A stretch of 5,341 bases of DNA from Candidatus Paenalcaligenes intestinipullorum (GCA_019120675.1 DWUQ01000051.1:1-5341); one strand, 5' to 3'; numbered from the stretch's first letter, positions 1 through 5,341 are shown. Notes: generated by a model not told the origin, from the sequence alone. A program made the numbers and translations.

Positions 1-1
1 T

Positions 2-346
2 TTTGGGTCTGCGGCTTACGCTCAAACCCCACCTCCTGCAGAGAAGCCCGCTGTAACGACCGCTGAGAATGCTCAAAACGTTTCCGGTTGGAGCATCAAA
101 GAAAACATCATGGGCAAGGATGTCTACAACGAAAAAGGTGAAAAAGTTGGCGATATCCGCGACGTGATCTTGGATTCCGATGGTAAAGCCGCAAACTATG
201 TCATTGGTGTTGGCGGCTTCCTAGGTATGGGTGAGCACGACGTTGCCATTCCTTTCGACAAGCTCCAAGTCGGTGACGACCGCTTTGTGCTCCAAGGTTA
301 TACCAAAGAGCAGCTCAAGGACCTTCCTAAAGCCACGGTTCGTTAA
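2..346 (+). CDS. Exported PRC-barrel domain protein (5' end outside window)
   Basis: The frame is open from position 2, so the gene begins left of the window and 114 residues are visible. The visible part opens with SAAYA|QTPPPAEKPAV. This looks like the end of a signal peptide with an AxA signal peptidase I site, followed by a short Pro/Ala-rich linker, so the mature protein is probably periplasmic or secreted. A single PRC-barrel fold follows: GWSIKENIMGKDVYN, then EKVGDIRDVILDSDGKAANYVIGVGGFLGMGEHDVAIPFDKLQV, and a short tail ending KATVR. PRC-barrels are small beta-barrels found in photosynthetic reaction-centre H subunits, RimM and many stress-associated envelope proteins. The partner of this type is generally unknown. 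The ATG at 110 lies inside the barrel, so it is an internal Met and not the start. The gene is followed by a strong terminator, so this is the end of its transcript. The family is clear; the specific role is not. Confidence 0.85.
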   Translation, partial: FGSAAYAQTPPPAEKPAVTTAENAQNVSGWSIKENIMGKDVYNEKGEKVGDIRDVILDSDGKAANYVIGVGGFLGMGEHDVAIPFDKLQVGDDRFVLQGYTKEQLKDLPKATVR

Positions 347-396
347 ATCGCTAGCGCCTACGTTTTCCCTTAGCGTTTAGGTCTAGTATTTAGTTA

Positions 397-435
397 AAGC
401 CTGTCCTAGCATGAAAGTGCTAGGCAGGCTTTTTT
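397..435 (+). terminator. Intrinsic terminator after the PRC-barrel gene, directly upstream of poxB
   Basis: The left arm is AAGCCTG (397-403), a bulged T (404), then CCTAGCA (405-411). The loop is TGAAAG (412-417). The right arm is TGCTAGG (418-424) and CAGGCTT (425-431), running into a T tract (430-435). This makes a 14-bp stem with one bulge and a U run, a classic rho-independent terminator. It begins 50 nt after the PRC-barrel stop codon and ends 21 nt before the poxB ATG, so it may also lie within the poxB leader. Confidence 0.88.
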
Positions 436-445
436 AATTTCTAAA

Positions 446-451
446 AAGGAG
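446..451 (+). promoter_or_regulatory. Shine-Dalgarno site of poxB
   Basis: AAGGAG ends 5 nt before the ATG at 457. It is close to consensus and well spaced, which supports this start. The resulting N-terminus (MKKTVAEVVV) also lines up with that of E. coli PoxB (MKQTVAAYIA). The site sits only about 10 nt after the upstream terminator's T run. Confidence 0.8.
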
Positions 452-456
452 CGGTC

Positions 457-2175
457 ATGAAGAAGACAGTTGCGGAAGTCGTAGTAGACATGTTGCAAGG
501 CGCTGGCGCTAAGCATTGCTATGGCATTGTGGGGGATACCCTCAACTATTTTACCGATGCTATTCACGACAGTGGAATCGAATGGGTGCATATGCGCCAC
601 GAGGAGGTCGGCGCCTTTGCGGCGGGGGCGGAAGCCTTTGTGGCTGACCGCTTAGCGGTGTGTGCGGGCTCGTGCGGGCCGGGCAGCCTGCATTTTATTA
701 ATGGCCTTTATGAGTCACACCGCAACAATGCGCCCGTCGTGCTGATCGCCAGTCAGTTGCCAAATACCACAGCCGACCCGAGTTTTCCGCAGTATGTAGA
801 CTTTAAGCAGGTCTACCAAGAATGTTCGGTCTTTTGTGAGGAGATCACTCAACCCGAGCAGGCGGTGGAGGTCACCAAGCAGGCGATTATGGCGGCGCTC
901 AGTCAGCGTGGGGTGGCGGTCATTATTCTGCCGTCGAATGTGAGCCTGACTAAGATCGCTTACCCCAAGCCGGTGCATGTCTATTATGAGCCCCCGCAAT
1001 TGTTCCCCAATGAAACGTCTTTGTCGGCCCTAGCACTATTGCTGAATAGCGGTAAAAAGGTCACCGTTTTTGCAGGGATCGGCGCCAAAGAGGCGCGTGA
1101 GGAAATCCTAGAGCTGGCCCAGCGCCTTAAGGCGCCGGTTGCGCACACGTCGCGTGTTAAGGATTTTCTGGATTACGACAATCCCTACAACATGGGCATG
1201 ACCGGCATGATTGGCTTAGAGCCTGGGTTTAATGCGGTCAAAAATTGCGAGATCCTATTGCTATTGGGCACGGACTTTGCGTGGCCACAGTTTTATCCCG
1301 AAAAGGGCATCATTATTCAAGTGGACCATTGCGCGGCCAATATCGGCAAGCGTCACGCTGTCGGGTTAGGGGTCGTGGGTGGGGTCAAGGAAACACTACA
1401 AAAAGTCTTGCCTCAGCTGCATCCGCAGTCGGATACGACGTTTCTTGACGAGCATCAGCAGCAATTTCAAAAAGAAATGGCCAAGCAGGACTTCCTTGAG
1501 CGCGGAGCCAAGGCCAGCCTTATTCACCCTCAGTATTTAGTGCAGTTGCTCAGTAAGCACGCCACTCAGGATGCGATTTTCACGGCAGATGGCGGTTCGG
1601 CGATGGTGTGGATGTTGCGCCATATCGACGTCAATGGGCAGCGGCGTACGTTGACCAGTCTCAAGCACGGCACGATGGCCAATGCGATGCCACAGGCCTT
1701 GGGCTTTAGCAAAGCCTTTCCACAGCGTCAGGTGATTTCTATCTCGGGCGATGGTGGGTTGGCCATGTTGTTGGGCGATTTACTCACCATTCGCCAAGAA
1801 AAGCTCAATACTAAAATCGTAGTGCTCAATAATGGTTCGTTGAATTTTGTGGAGCTGGAGCAAAAGGTGGAGGGCCTAGTCGACAACTACACCGATCTGG
1901 ATAATCCGGATTTCTCTCAGGTCGCGCAAGCCATGGGCATTTGGGGCGAGCAGGTCACCGAGGCCGCGCATCTCGAGGAGGCTGTGCAACGCTTCTTGGC
2001 GCACGAGGGCCCCGCTTTATTGGATGCGCACACCGCACAAAATGAGCTGGTTATGCCACCGAATGTGGAGTTGCGCGAGGTCATGGGCATGGGATTGTAC
2101 ACCGCCAAAGCGGTACTCGAAGGGCGTGGAGCCGAAGCCATTGCCCTGATTCGGGATAACTATTTGCGCAGCTAG
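457..2175 (+). CDS. poxB: Pyruvate dehydrogenase (quinone) / pyruvate oxidase PoxB
   Basis: This ThDP- and FAD-dependent peripheral membrane enzyme decarboxylates pyruvate to acetate and CO2 and reduces ubiquinone. At 572 residues it has the same length as E. coli PoxB, and the two are collinear from MKKTV to NYLRS. The order is: Pyr domain (about 1-180) with the ThDP-activating Glu49 in MRHEEVGAFAAGAEA and the AGSCGPGSLHFINGLYE block; FAD-binding middle domain (about 185-335) with DNPYNMGMTGMIGLEPGF and LLGTDFAWPQFYP; PP domain (about 350-530) with GDG (431-433) through NNG (458-460), the metal/ThDP-binding signature. The last 25 or so residues (GLYTAKAVLEGRGAEAIALIRDNYLRS) match the E. coli amphipathic lipid-binding tail. 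Several pocket residues differ from E. coli: Gly379 in place of Val380, Pro111 near Phe112, and Asn463 before the conserved Phe464. Substrate preference could therefore differ. Family membership is very secure; exact 2-oxoacid specificity is inferred. Confidence 0.93.
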   Translation: MKKTVAEVVVDMLQGAGAKHCYGIVGDTLNYFTDAIHDSGIEWVHMRHEEVGAFAAGAEAFVADRLAVCAGSCGPGSLHFINGLYESHRNNAPVVLIASQLPNTTADPSFPQYVDFKQVYQECSVFCEEITQPEQAVEVTKQAIMAALSQRGVAVIILPSNVSLTKIAYPKPVHVYYEPPQLFPNETSLSALALLLNSGKKVTVFAGIGAKEAREEILELAQRLKAPVAHTSRVKDFLDYDNPYNMGMTGMIGLEPGFNAVKNCEILLLLGTDFAWPQFYPEKGIIIQVDHCAANIGKRHAVGLGVVGGVKETLQKVLPQLHPQSDTTFLDEHQQQFQKEMAKQDFLERGAKASLIHPQYLVQLLSKHATQDAIFTADGGSAMVWMLRHIDVNGQRRTLTSLKHGTMANAMPQALGFSKAFPQRQVISISGDGGLAMLLGDLLTIRQEKLNTKIVVLNNGSLNFVELEQKVEGLVDNYTDLDNPDFSQVAQAMGIWGEQVTEAAHLEEAVQRFLAHEGPALLDAHTAQNELVMPPNVELREVMGMGLYTAKAVLEGRGAEAIALIRDNYLRS

Positions 2176-2176
2176 G

Positions 2177-3247
2177 TTATTTGGGCTGATAACGATAAGG
2201 GTCAGTCGTCAGACCTTTTTCGTTGGCCCAATCTTGCAGAGGCAAGACGGGCTCATCGTGCAGGCTACGCCGCAAAATAGTCGGCAATAAGGAAAAATCC
2301 ACGGGTGAGCTCCAGCGGTAGGGCGTGACGGGCAGCCAGTGGCCGTCATAGTCCTGCTCTGCCACCACAAAGCGGAAGGAGTAGTTTCCGCCACCAATGC
2401 CCATACGTAGATCGCTCACCACCAGTAGGTCGTCGTGCACATCAAAGCGTACCCAGTCATCACTAAACCAACGTAGGCGATCCAGCTCAGGCGTCGGGTT
2501 CACCGCTTGGGCGAGGTGATGATTGTGCGCAATGCAGAGCTGCTCGCCAGGCAGTTTATCGAAGAGGCCAGTTATCACTTCGCAATCGCGGCCATCGTCG
2601 GTACGCAGAACCGACCGCCACAGCAATTGACTGAAAATTTGGGGGGTGGTGAAGCTACGGGTAACGGTGATCTGCTGCTCAGCCAGCTGTTGGCGAGCGC
2701 GCTGATCCACCCAATACTGCACCCCAAGGGTGGCCAATAAATAAGACGTACTCAAGCCCAAGGCCCAGGCACAGGCGGTGGTGGTGATGCGTCGTTTCCC
2801 AGCGATGACACCAATGACGGTGGCGACAATCAGAGGTCCGGTATAGACCGGATCAATAATAAAAATACTGGCCCACGATTGTGGCACGGGCGTGAGTGGC
2901 CACATCAACTGGGTGCCGTAGCTGGTAAAGGCATCCAACAAGGGGTGAGTGATTAACGCCAGCCAAATCGCTATGAAAAGCCGGCTCCAGCCGTATTCAG
3001 CTGTCGGTCGCAGCCGTCTCCACAATACAGTGAGCAATACCGATGCGGCCGTTAAGACCCATAAAGAATGGGAAAACCCACGGTGACTGGTCATGGACGT
3101 GATGGGATCGACGTAGCGCATAAACACATCTAAATCGGGCAAGGTGGCCAGCACGGCCCCAGCGACTACGGCTTTGCGCCCATGAAAGCGTCCCAATGCG
3201 CAGCCTGTGATGCTGGCTCCCAATACCGCTTGTGTTACCGAATCCAT
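2177..3247 (-). CDS. YdjM/COG1988-type inner-membrane putative metal-dependent hydrolase
   Basis: The product is 356 residues starting MDSVTQAVLGASITG, the characteristic N-terminus of this family (PF04307, formerly DUF457, 'LexA-binding, inner membrane-associated putative hydrolase'). The conserved metal-ligand-like motifs are present in order: LPDLD (36-40), HRGFSHS (55-61), THPLLDAFTSYGT (100-112) and IDP (131-133). Hydrophobic segments near residues 61-78, 90-105, 128-149 and 157-177 indicate a multi-pass inner-membrane protein. The remainder, about 180-356, is soluble, with a block of YSFRFVVAEQ type. The frame stays open for 57 more codons upstream to 3418. I chose the Met at 3247 because the family begins MDS.TQA and the extension does not resemble a family N-terminus. 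No good Shine-Dalgarno precedes this ATG (ATTAGTGATTCGT), which is a mild worry. I see no LexA box upstream. The substrate is unknown for the family. The gene is convergent with poxB, with 1 nt between stop codons. Confidence 0.85.
   Translation of the reverse strand: MDSVTQAVLGASITGCALGRFHGRKAVVAGAVLATLPDLDVFMRYVDPITSMTSHRGFSHSLWVLTAASVLLTVLWRRLRPTAEYGWSRLFIAIWLALITHPLLDAFTSYGTQLMWPLTPVPQSWASIFIIDPVYTGPLIVATVIGVIAGKRRITTTACAWALGLSTSYLLATLGVQYWVDQRARQQLAEQQITVTRSFTTPQIFSQLLWRSVLRTDDGRDCEVITGLFDKLPGEQLCIAHNHHLAQAVNPTPELDRLRWFSDDWVRFDVHDDLLVVSDLRMGIGGGNYSFRFVVAEQDYDGHWLPVTPYRWSSPVDFSLLPTILRRSLHDEPVLPLQDWANEKGLTTDPYRYQPK
2197..2220 (+). terminator. Probable poxB terminator embedded in the 3' end of the convergent hydrolase gene
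   Basis: AAGGGTC (2197-2203) pairs with GACCTTT (2212-2218), including one G-T wobble, around the 8-nt loop AGTCGTCA. A run of five T (2216-2220) follows. It lies 22 nt after the poxB stop. On the opposite strand the same bases encode the C-terminal KGLTTDPYR of the hydrolase, and there is no U tract in that direction, so it should act mainly on poxB transcripts. The stem is moderate, so strength is uncertain. Confidence 0.6.
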
Positions 3248-3307
3248 ACGAATCACTAATAGAAAAGAAGGGCGCAGGCTCACCACCAAAACCAAACGGG
3301 TGCGCGT

Positions 3308-3323
3308 TTTGCGTTGACGCAAA
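3308..3323. promoter_or_regulatory. Perfect 7-bp dyad, possible operator
   Basis: TTTGCGT-TG-ACGCAAA is a perfect inverted repeat with a 2-bp centre, lying 61 nt upstream of the hydrolase ATG. The geometry is that of a dimeric helix-turn-helix repressor site. There is no T run, so it is not a terminator. No regulator gene is in the window, so the binding protein is unknown. Confidence 0.3.
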
Positions 3324-3396
3324 TAAGTCGCACAAACTACTAGAGCGCACCCTACCTGAAGCGTTACTATTCTACTTTGATGTCCCCCAATGTATA

Positions 3397-3408
3397 GGGC
3401 ATGTGCCC
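3397..3408. promoter_or_regulatory. Short dyad GGGCA-TG-TGCCC upstream of trhO
   Basis: Five-base arms with a 2-bp centre overlap the end of a weak -10-like TATAGG (3393-3398), about 90 nt before the trhO ATG. The position would suit an operator near a transcription start. The arms are short enough to arise by chance, so this is only a candidate. Confidence 0.15.
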
Positions 3409-3498
3409 AGCGTTTCAAAAGGGTGAATCATAGTTTGGCGTATTGCCCTTTTTTATAGCGATTAGGCGTTCCATTGGTGCGCGGAGTAGACAAGTTTC

Positions 3499-4527
3499 AT
3501 GGCGAATTATTTAATAGCGGCTCTTTATCACTTTGTTGAGTTAGACGATCACGAGGCGTGGCGAGATCGGCTGGAAGCGTTTTGTGCCGAGCGCGAGATC
3601 GTTGGCACACTTTTGCTAGCGCGTGAAGGCATCAACGGCACCATCGCGGGGCCGGAGCAGGGCGTACGCGAATTGCTGGCCTTATTGCGTGCCGATGCGC
3701 GGTTCGCAGACTTGATTCACAAGGAGGCGTGGTCGGAGTTACAGCCTTTTTACCGCTTAAAGGTTAAGCTCAAAAAGGAGATTGTTACCCTTGGCGTGCC
3801 TGATCTAAAAACTGCCGAAATGGTGGGCGATTACTTAGAACCCGAGGATTGGAATACGCTCATCCAAGACCCCGATGTGGTACTGATCGATACCCGTAAT
3901 GACTACGAGGTGGGAATTGGTACCTTTAAAAACGCCATTAACCCTCAGACCACCAGCTTTACCGAGTTTCCCGAATGGGTGGCTCAGCAGCGTCAACCAG
4001 GCGGTCTGCTCGAAGGAAATCCTCGGGTAGCGATGTTTTGTACTGGCGGCATTCGCTGTGAAAAATCCACGGCTTTTATGCGCTCGCAAGGCTTTGATGA
4101 GGTCTACCATTTAAAAGGCGGCATTCTGCGCTACCTAGAGGAGCTGCCCGTCGAGCAGAGCTTATGGGAAGGCGATTGCTTTGTATTTGATGAGCGCGTC
4201 GCCGTGACGCATGGCTTGGAGCCGGGCGAGCACAACCGTTTTTGTCGAGCGTGCCGGATGCCTTTAAACCAAGCCGACTGCGAGCACGCACATTTTGAAG
4301 AGGGCGTGAGCTGCCGTCATTGTTATGGTACCTTTAGTGCAGAGAAGCTGGAGCGATTGCGTGAGCGTCAAAAGCAAACGCGTATCGCCCAAGAGCGTAA
4401 CAGCCGTCATATCGCGGCCCCGCTTGAGGAACTCAAAGCGGCTAAGCGTGCCCGCCAAGACGAGCTCATCGAGCACTCGCGCCAGCAACAAGCCCTTAAA
4501 GAAGCCGAGACACCCACCAATAACTAA
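3499..4527 (+). CDS. trhO: tRNA uridine(34) hydroxylase TrhO (YceA family, rhodanese-fold)
   Basis: TrhO proteins hydroxylate U34 of certain tRNAs to 5-hydroxyuridine, the oxygen-dependent first step toward cmo5U/mcmo5U-type wobble modification; they are cytoplasmic. The product is 342 residues, close to the usual size. The N-terminal domain (1 to about 95) carries the family signature LLLAREGINGTIAG (38-51) and the FYRLKVKLKKEIVTLGVPDL block. A rhodanese domain (about 125-220) contains VLIDTRNDYEVGIGTFKNAINP and the active loop FCTGGIRCEKST, with Cys181 as the rhodanese-position cysteine and Cys187. A Cys cluster follows (C249xxC252 and C272xxC275), a probable zinc-type knuckle. The tail is a charged helical Arg/Glu/Gln-rich stretch. 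The ATG is supported by homology of MANYLIAALYHFVELDDHEAWR. The nearest Shine-Dalgarno-like GGAG (3483-3486) is 12 nt away, which is longer than ideal. The gene is followed after 35 nt by the GST-family gene on the same strand. Confidence 0.93.
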   Translation: MANYLIAALYHFVELDDHEAWRDRLEAFCAEREIVGTLLLAREGINGTIAGPEQGVRELLALLRADARFADLIHKEAWSELQPFYRLKVKLKKEIVTLGVPDLKTAEMVGDYLEPEDWNTLIQDPDVVLIDTRNDYEVGIGTFKNAINPQTTSFTEFPEWVAQQRQPGGLLEGNPRVAMFCTGGIRCEKSTAFMRSQGFDEVYHLKGGILRYLEELPVEQSLWEGDCFVFDERVAVTHGLEPGEHNRFCRACRMPLNQADCEHAHFEEGVSCRHCYGTFSAEKLERLRERQKQTRIAQERNSRHIAAPLEELKAAKRARQDELIEHSRQQQALKEAETPTNN

Positions 4528-4537
4528 GCTCTCGGCT
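4503..4537 (+). other. Inverted repeat straddling the trhO stop codon
   Basis: AGCCGAGA (4503-4510) and TCTCGGCT (4530-4537) are perfect 8-bp arms around a 19-nt loop that contains the trhO TAA. Only a weak pyrimidine stretch (CTTTCC) follows, with no real U run. It could be a weak or partial terminator, or an mRNA 3'-end stabiliser tuning expression of the downstream gene. Confidence 0.4.
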
Positions 4538-4552
4538 CTTTCCTATTCACAT

Positions 4553-4558
4553 AGGTGA
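4553..4558 (+). promoter_or_regulatory. Shine-Dalgarno site that decides the GTG start of the GST gene
   Basis: AGGTGA ends 4 nt before the GTG at 4563. No ATG is available at a comparable position in this frame, because the next Met is residue 16, inside the CPYAMRAR active-site motif. GTG is therefore the start. Confidence 0.65.
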
Positions 4559-4562
4559 CTGA

Positions 4563-5240
4563 GTGTCCGACGTTATTTTGTATTCTTTTCGACGTTGCCC
4601 GTATGCGATGCGGGCGCGTCTGGCGCTTGCTGCGAGCAAGGTCTCTTGTCAGTTGCGTGAGGTCATCTTGCGCAACAAACCACAGGCGTTATTAGACGCC
4701 TCGCCCAAGGGCACGGTGCCCGTAGTAGTGCTGCCGGATGGGCAGATTATCGAGGAAAGCCTCGATATTATGCTGTGGGCGCTGACCCAGCAGGCAGCTC
4801 CCGCATGGTTGTCGGCGTTCAGCACGACCGATCAGCAAGCGATGCTGGCGCTTATCCAAGAAAATGACAGTTCGTTCAAACAGGCGCTGGATCGCTATAA
4901 ATACCCCCAGCGCCATGCGGAGCACGACGCCATTGGGGCAGAAGCCTTTGCTAAAGAGCACCGTCGCCAAGCCGCTGAGTGGTTGCAGGGCTTAGAGCAA
5001 CGTTTGCAACGCCATCGCTGGCTATTTGGTGCCGAGCCATCTTTAGCGGACTACGCGATTTTGCCCTTTGTGCGTCAGTTTGCGCACACCGACAAGGACT
5101 GGTTTGCCGCTCAACCTTGGCCCGCTCTCTTAGCATGGCTCGATGACTTTTTACATTCCGAGATTTTTCAGAGAGTGATGCACAAATACTCCGCTTGGGA
5201 GCCGGAGCACACACCGGTGTACTTTCCGCCTCAGGCTTAG
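4563..5240 (+). CDS. Glutathione S-transferase family protein
   Basis: The product is 225 residues with a GTG start. The N-terminal thioredoxin-like domain (1 to about 80) opens VILYSFRRCPYAMRARLAL. Cys12 sits in a monothiol CPYA motif, recalling glutaredoxin-2/omega-type GSTs that use a catalytic Cys rather than Ser or Tyr. The cis-Pro is in GTVPV (Pro53), and EES (64-66) matches the residues that hold the gamma-glutamyl part of glutathione. The all-helical C-terminal domain (about 90-225) contains SLADYAILPF (160-169), the conserved N-capping/hydrophobic-staple region with Asp163. The fold is therefore intact. Likely activities for a Cys-type GST are deglutathionylation, dehydroascorbate-type thiol transfer or reduction of conjugates; the substrate cannot be told. 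It is cytoplasmic, with no signal peptide or membrane segment. It probably shares a transcript with trhO (35-nt gap, own ribosome binding site) and is followed by a strong terminator. Confidence 0.88.
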   Translation: MSDVILYSFRRCPYAMRARLALAASKVSCQLREVILRNKPQALLDASPKGTVPVVVLPDGQIIEESLDIMLWALTQQAAPAWLSAFSTTDQQAMLALIQENDSSFKQALDRYKYPQRHAEHDAIGAEAFAKEHRRQAAEWLQGLEQRLQRHRWLFGAEPSLADYAILPFVRQFAHTDKDWFAAQPWPALLAWLDDFLHSEIFQRVMHKYSAWEPEHTPVYFPPQA

Positions 5241-5288
5241 ACGAAGCAGTCAATCCGTGCTTGGCCGATAGTCTACATTCTCATATAG

Positions 5289-5315
5289 CCCAAAGTTACT
5301 AACTTTGGGTTTTTT
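5289..5315 (+). terminator. Intrinsic terminator after the trhO-GST unit
   Basis: CCCAAAGTT (5289-5297) and AACTTTGGG (5301-5309) form a perfect 9-bp stem with a tight ACT loop (in practice perhaps TACTA), followed by six T (5310-5315). It begins 48 nt after the GST stop. A further copy of the left arm (GCCCAAAGT, 5319-5327) lies just beyond the T run and could pair with the right arm, giving an alternative hairpin that might serve transcription from the other side. Confidence 0.88.
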
Positions 5316-5341
5316 ATTGCCCAAAGTCGCTTGTATATATC

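Larger units (their letters stand above)
3248..3498. other. Divergent intergenic region with two dyads, no gene seen
   Basis: About 250 nt separate the hydrolase start from the trhO start. This region should hold promoters for both directions. I see no convincing -35/-10 pair. The best weak candidate toward trhO is TTCTAC (3370-3375), 17 nt, then TATAGG (3393-3398). Two compact inverted repeats (3308-3323 and 3397-3408) and a looser AAAAGGG/CCCTTTT pair (3417-3423 with 3446-3452) are the only structure. Part of the region is open in the hydrolase frame, but that looks like a chance extension. Confidence 0.5.

Noticed and set aside
110..346. PRC-barrel gene starting at the ATG at 110
   Set aside because: The frame is open to the left edge and encodes a signal-peptide end (SAAYA|Q) and the first barrel strand (GWSIKENIMG). 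The ATG is internal.
715..999. Minus-strand open frame of 94 codons inside poxB
   Set aside because: It lies entirely antisense to a well-conserved poxB frame, and the translation (Arg/His/Leu-rich) shows no recognisable domain. It is a shadow of the real gene.
2997..3350. Minus-strand open frame of 117 codons in another frame of the hydrolase
   Set aside because: It overlaps the conserved MDSVTQ...HRGFSHS region of the hydrolase in a different frame, and its product is low in recognisable motifs.
3248..3418. Hydrolase start at 3418 giving 413 residues
   Set aside because: The family N-terminus MDSVTQAVLG begins at 3247, and the extra 57 residues do not look like a family domain or a clean signal peptide. 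It is kept only as a finding.
3248..3498. LexA (SOS) box upstream of the YdjM-type hydrolase
   Set aside because: No CTGT-N8-ACAG-like sequence is visible in the spacer, despite the 'LexA-binding' family name.
4951..5253. Minus-strand open frame of 100 codons opposite the GST gene
   Set aside because: It has an Arg/Ser/Ala-rich translation with no family features, and it overlaps the GST C-terminal domain and would run through its coding sequence.
1..5341. Mobile element, CRISPR array, tRNA/rRNA or defence island
   Set aside because: I found no transposase or integrase motifs, no regularly spaced repeats, no tRNA-like cloverleaf and no compositional break. All substantial genes belong to ordinary chromosomal families.

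Overview
The window reads as an ordinary chromosomal stretch from a Gram-negative proteobacterium, most likely gamma- or betaproteobacterial. The evidence is an E. coli-like membrane-binding pyruvate oxidase, a TrhO/YceA-type tRNA hydroxylase, a proteobacterial GST with an RRCPYAMRAR active site, a YdjM-type inner-membrane hydrolase, and an exported PRC-barrel protein. GC is moderate by eye, with no abrupt change in composition. I cannot name the genus from the sequence alone.

Layout from left to right: (1) positions 2-346 (+) hold the 3' part of an exported PRC-barrel protein, whose signal peptide runs off the left edge. (2) A strong intrinsic terminator lies at 397-435. (3) poxB, a quinone-dependent pyruvate dehydrogenase of 572 codons, lies at 457-2175 (+), starting only 21 nt after that terminator. 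(4) Convergent to it, with a single base between the stop codons, is a YdjM/COG1988-type membrane hydrolase at 2177-3247 (-). A likely terminator for poxB is embedded in the last codons of this gene. (5) A divergent intergenic region of about 250 nt (3248-3498) contains two short dyads. (6) trhO, a rhodanese-fold tRNA U34 hydroxylase, lies at 3499-4527 (+). It is followed after 35 nt by a GST-family gene with a GTG start at 4563-5240 (+), probably in the same transcription unit. (7) A strong terminator at 5289-5315 closes that unit.

Functional reading: poxB converts pyruvate to acetate and CO2 and passes electrons to ubiquinone. trhO builds the 5-hydroxyuridine precursor of wobble modifications. 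The GST-like protein is a probable thiol/glutathione enzyme. There is no sign of a shared pathway beyond the trhO-GST pair. I see no mobile element, CRISPR array, rRNA, tRNA or defence-like cluster, and no candidate for an undescribed multi-gene system. The most interesting points are substrate-pocket substitutions in PoxB relative to the E. coli enzyme, the terminator placed directly in front of poxB, and the terminator-in-antisense-gene arrangement at the poxB/hydrolase junction.
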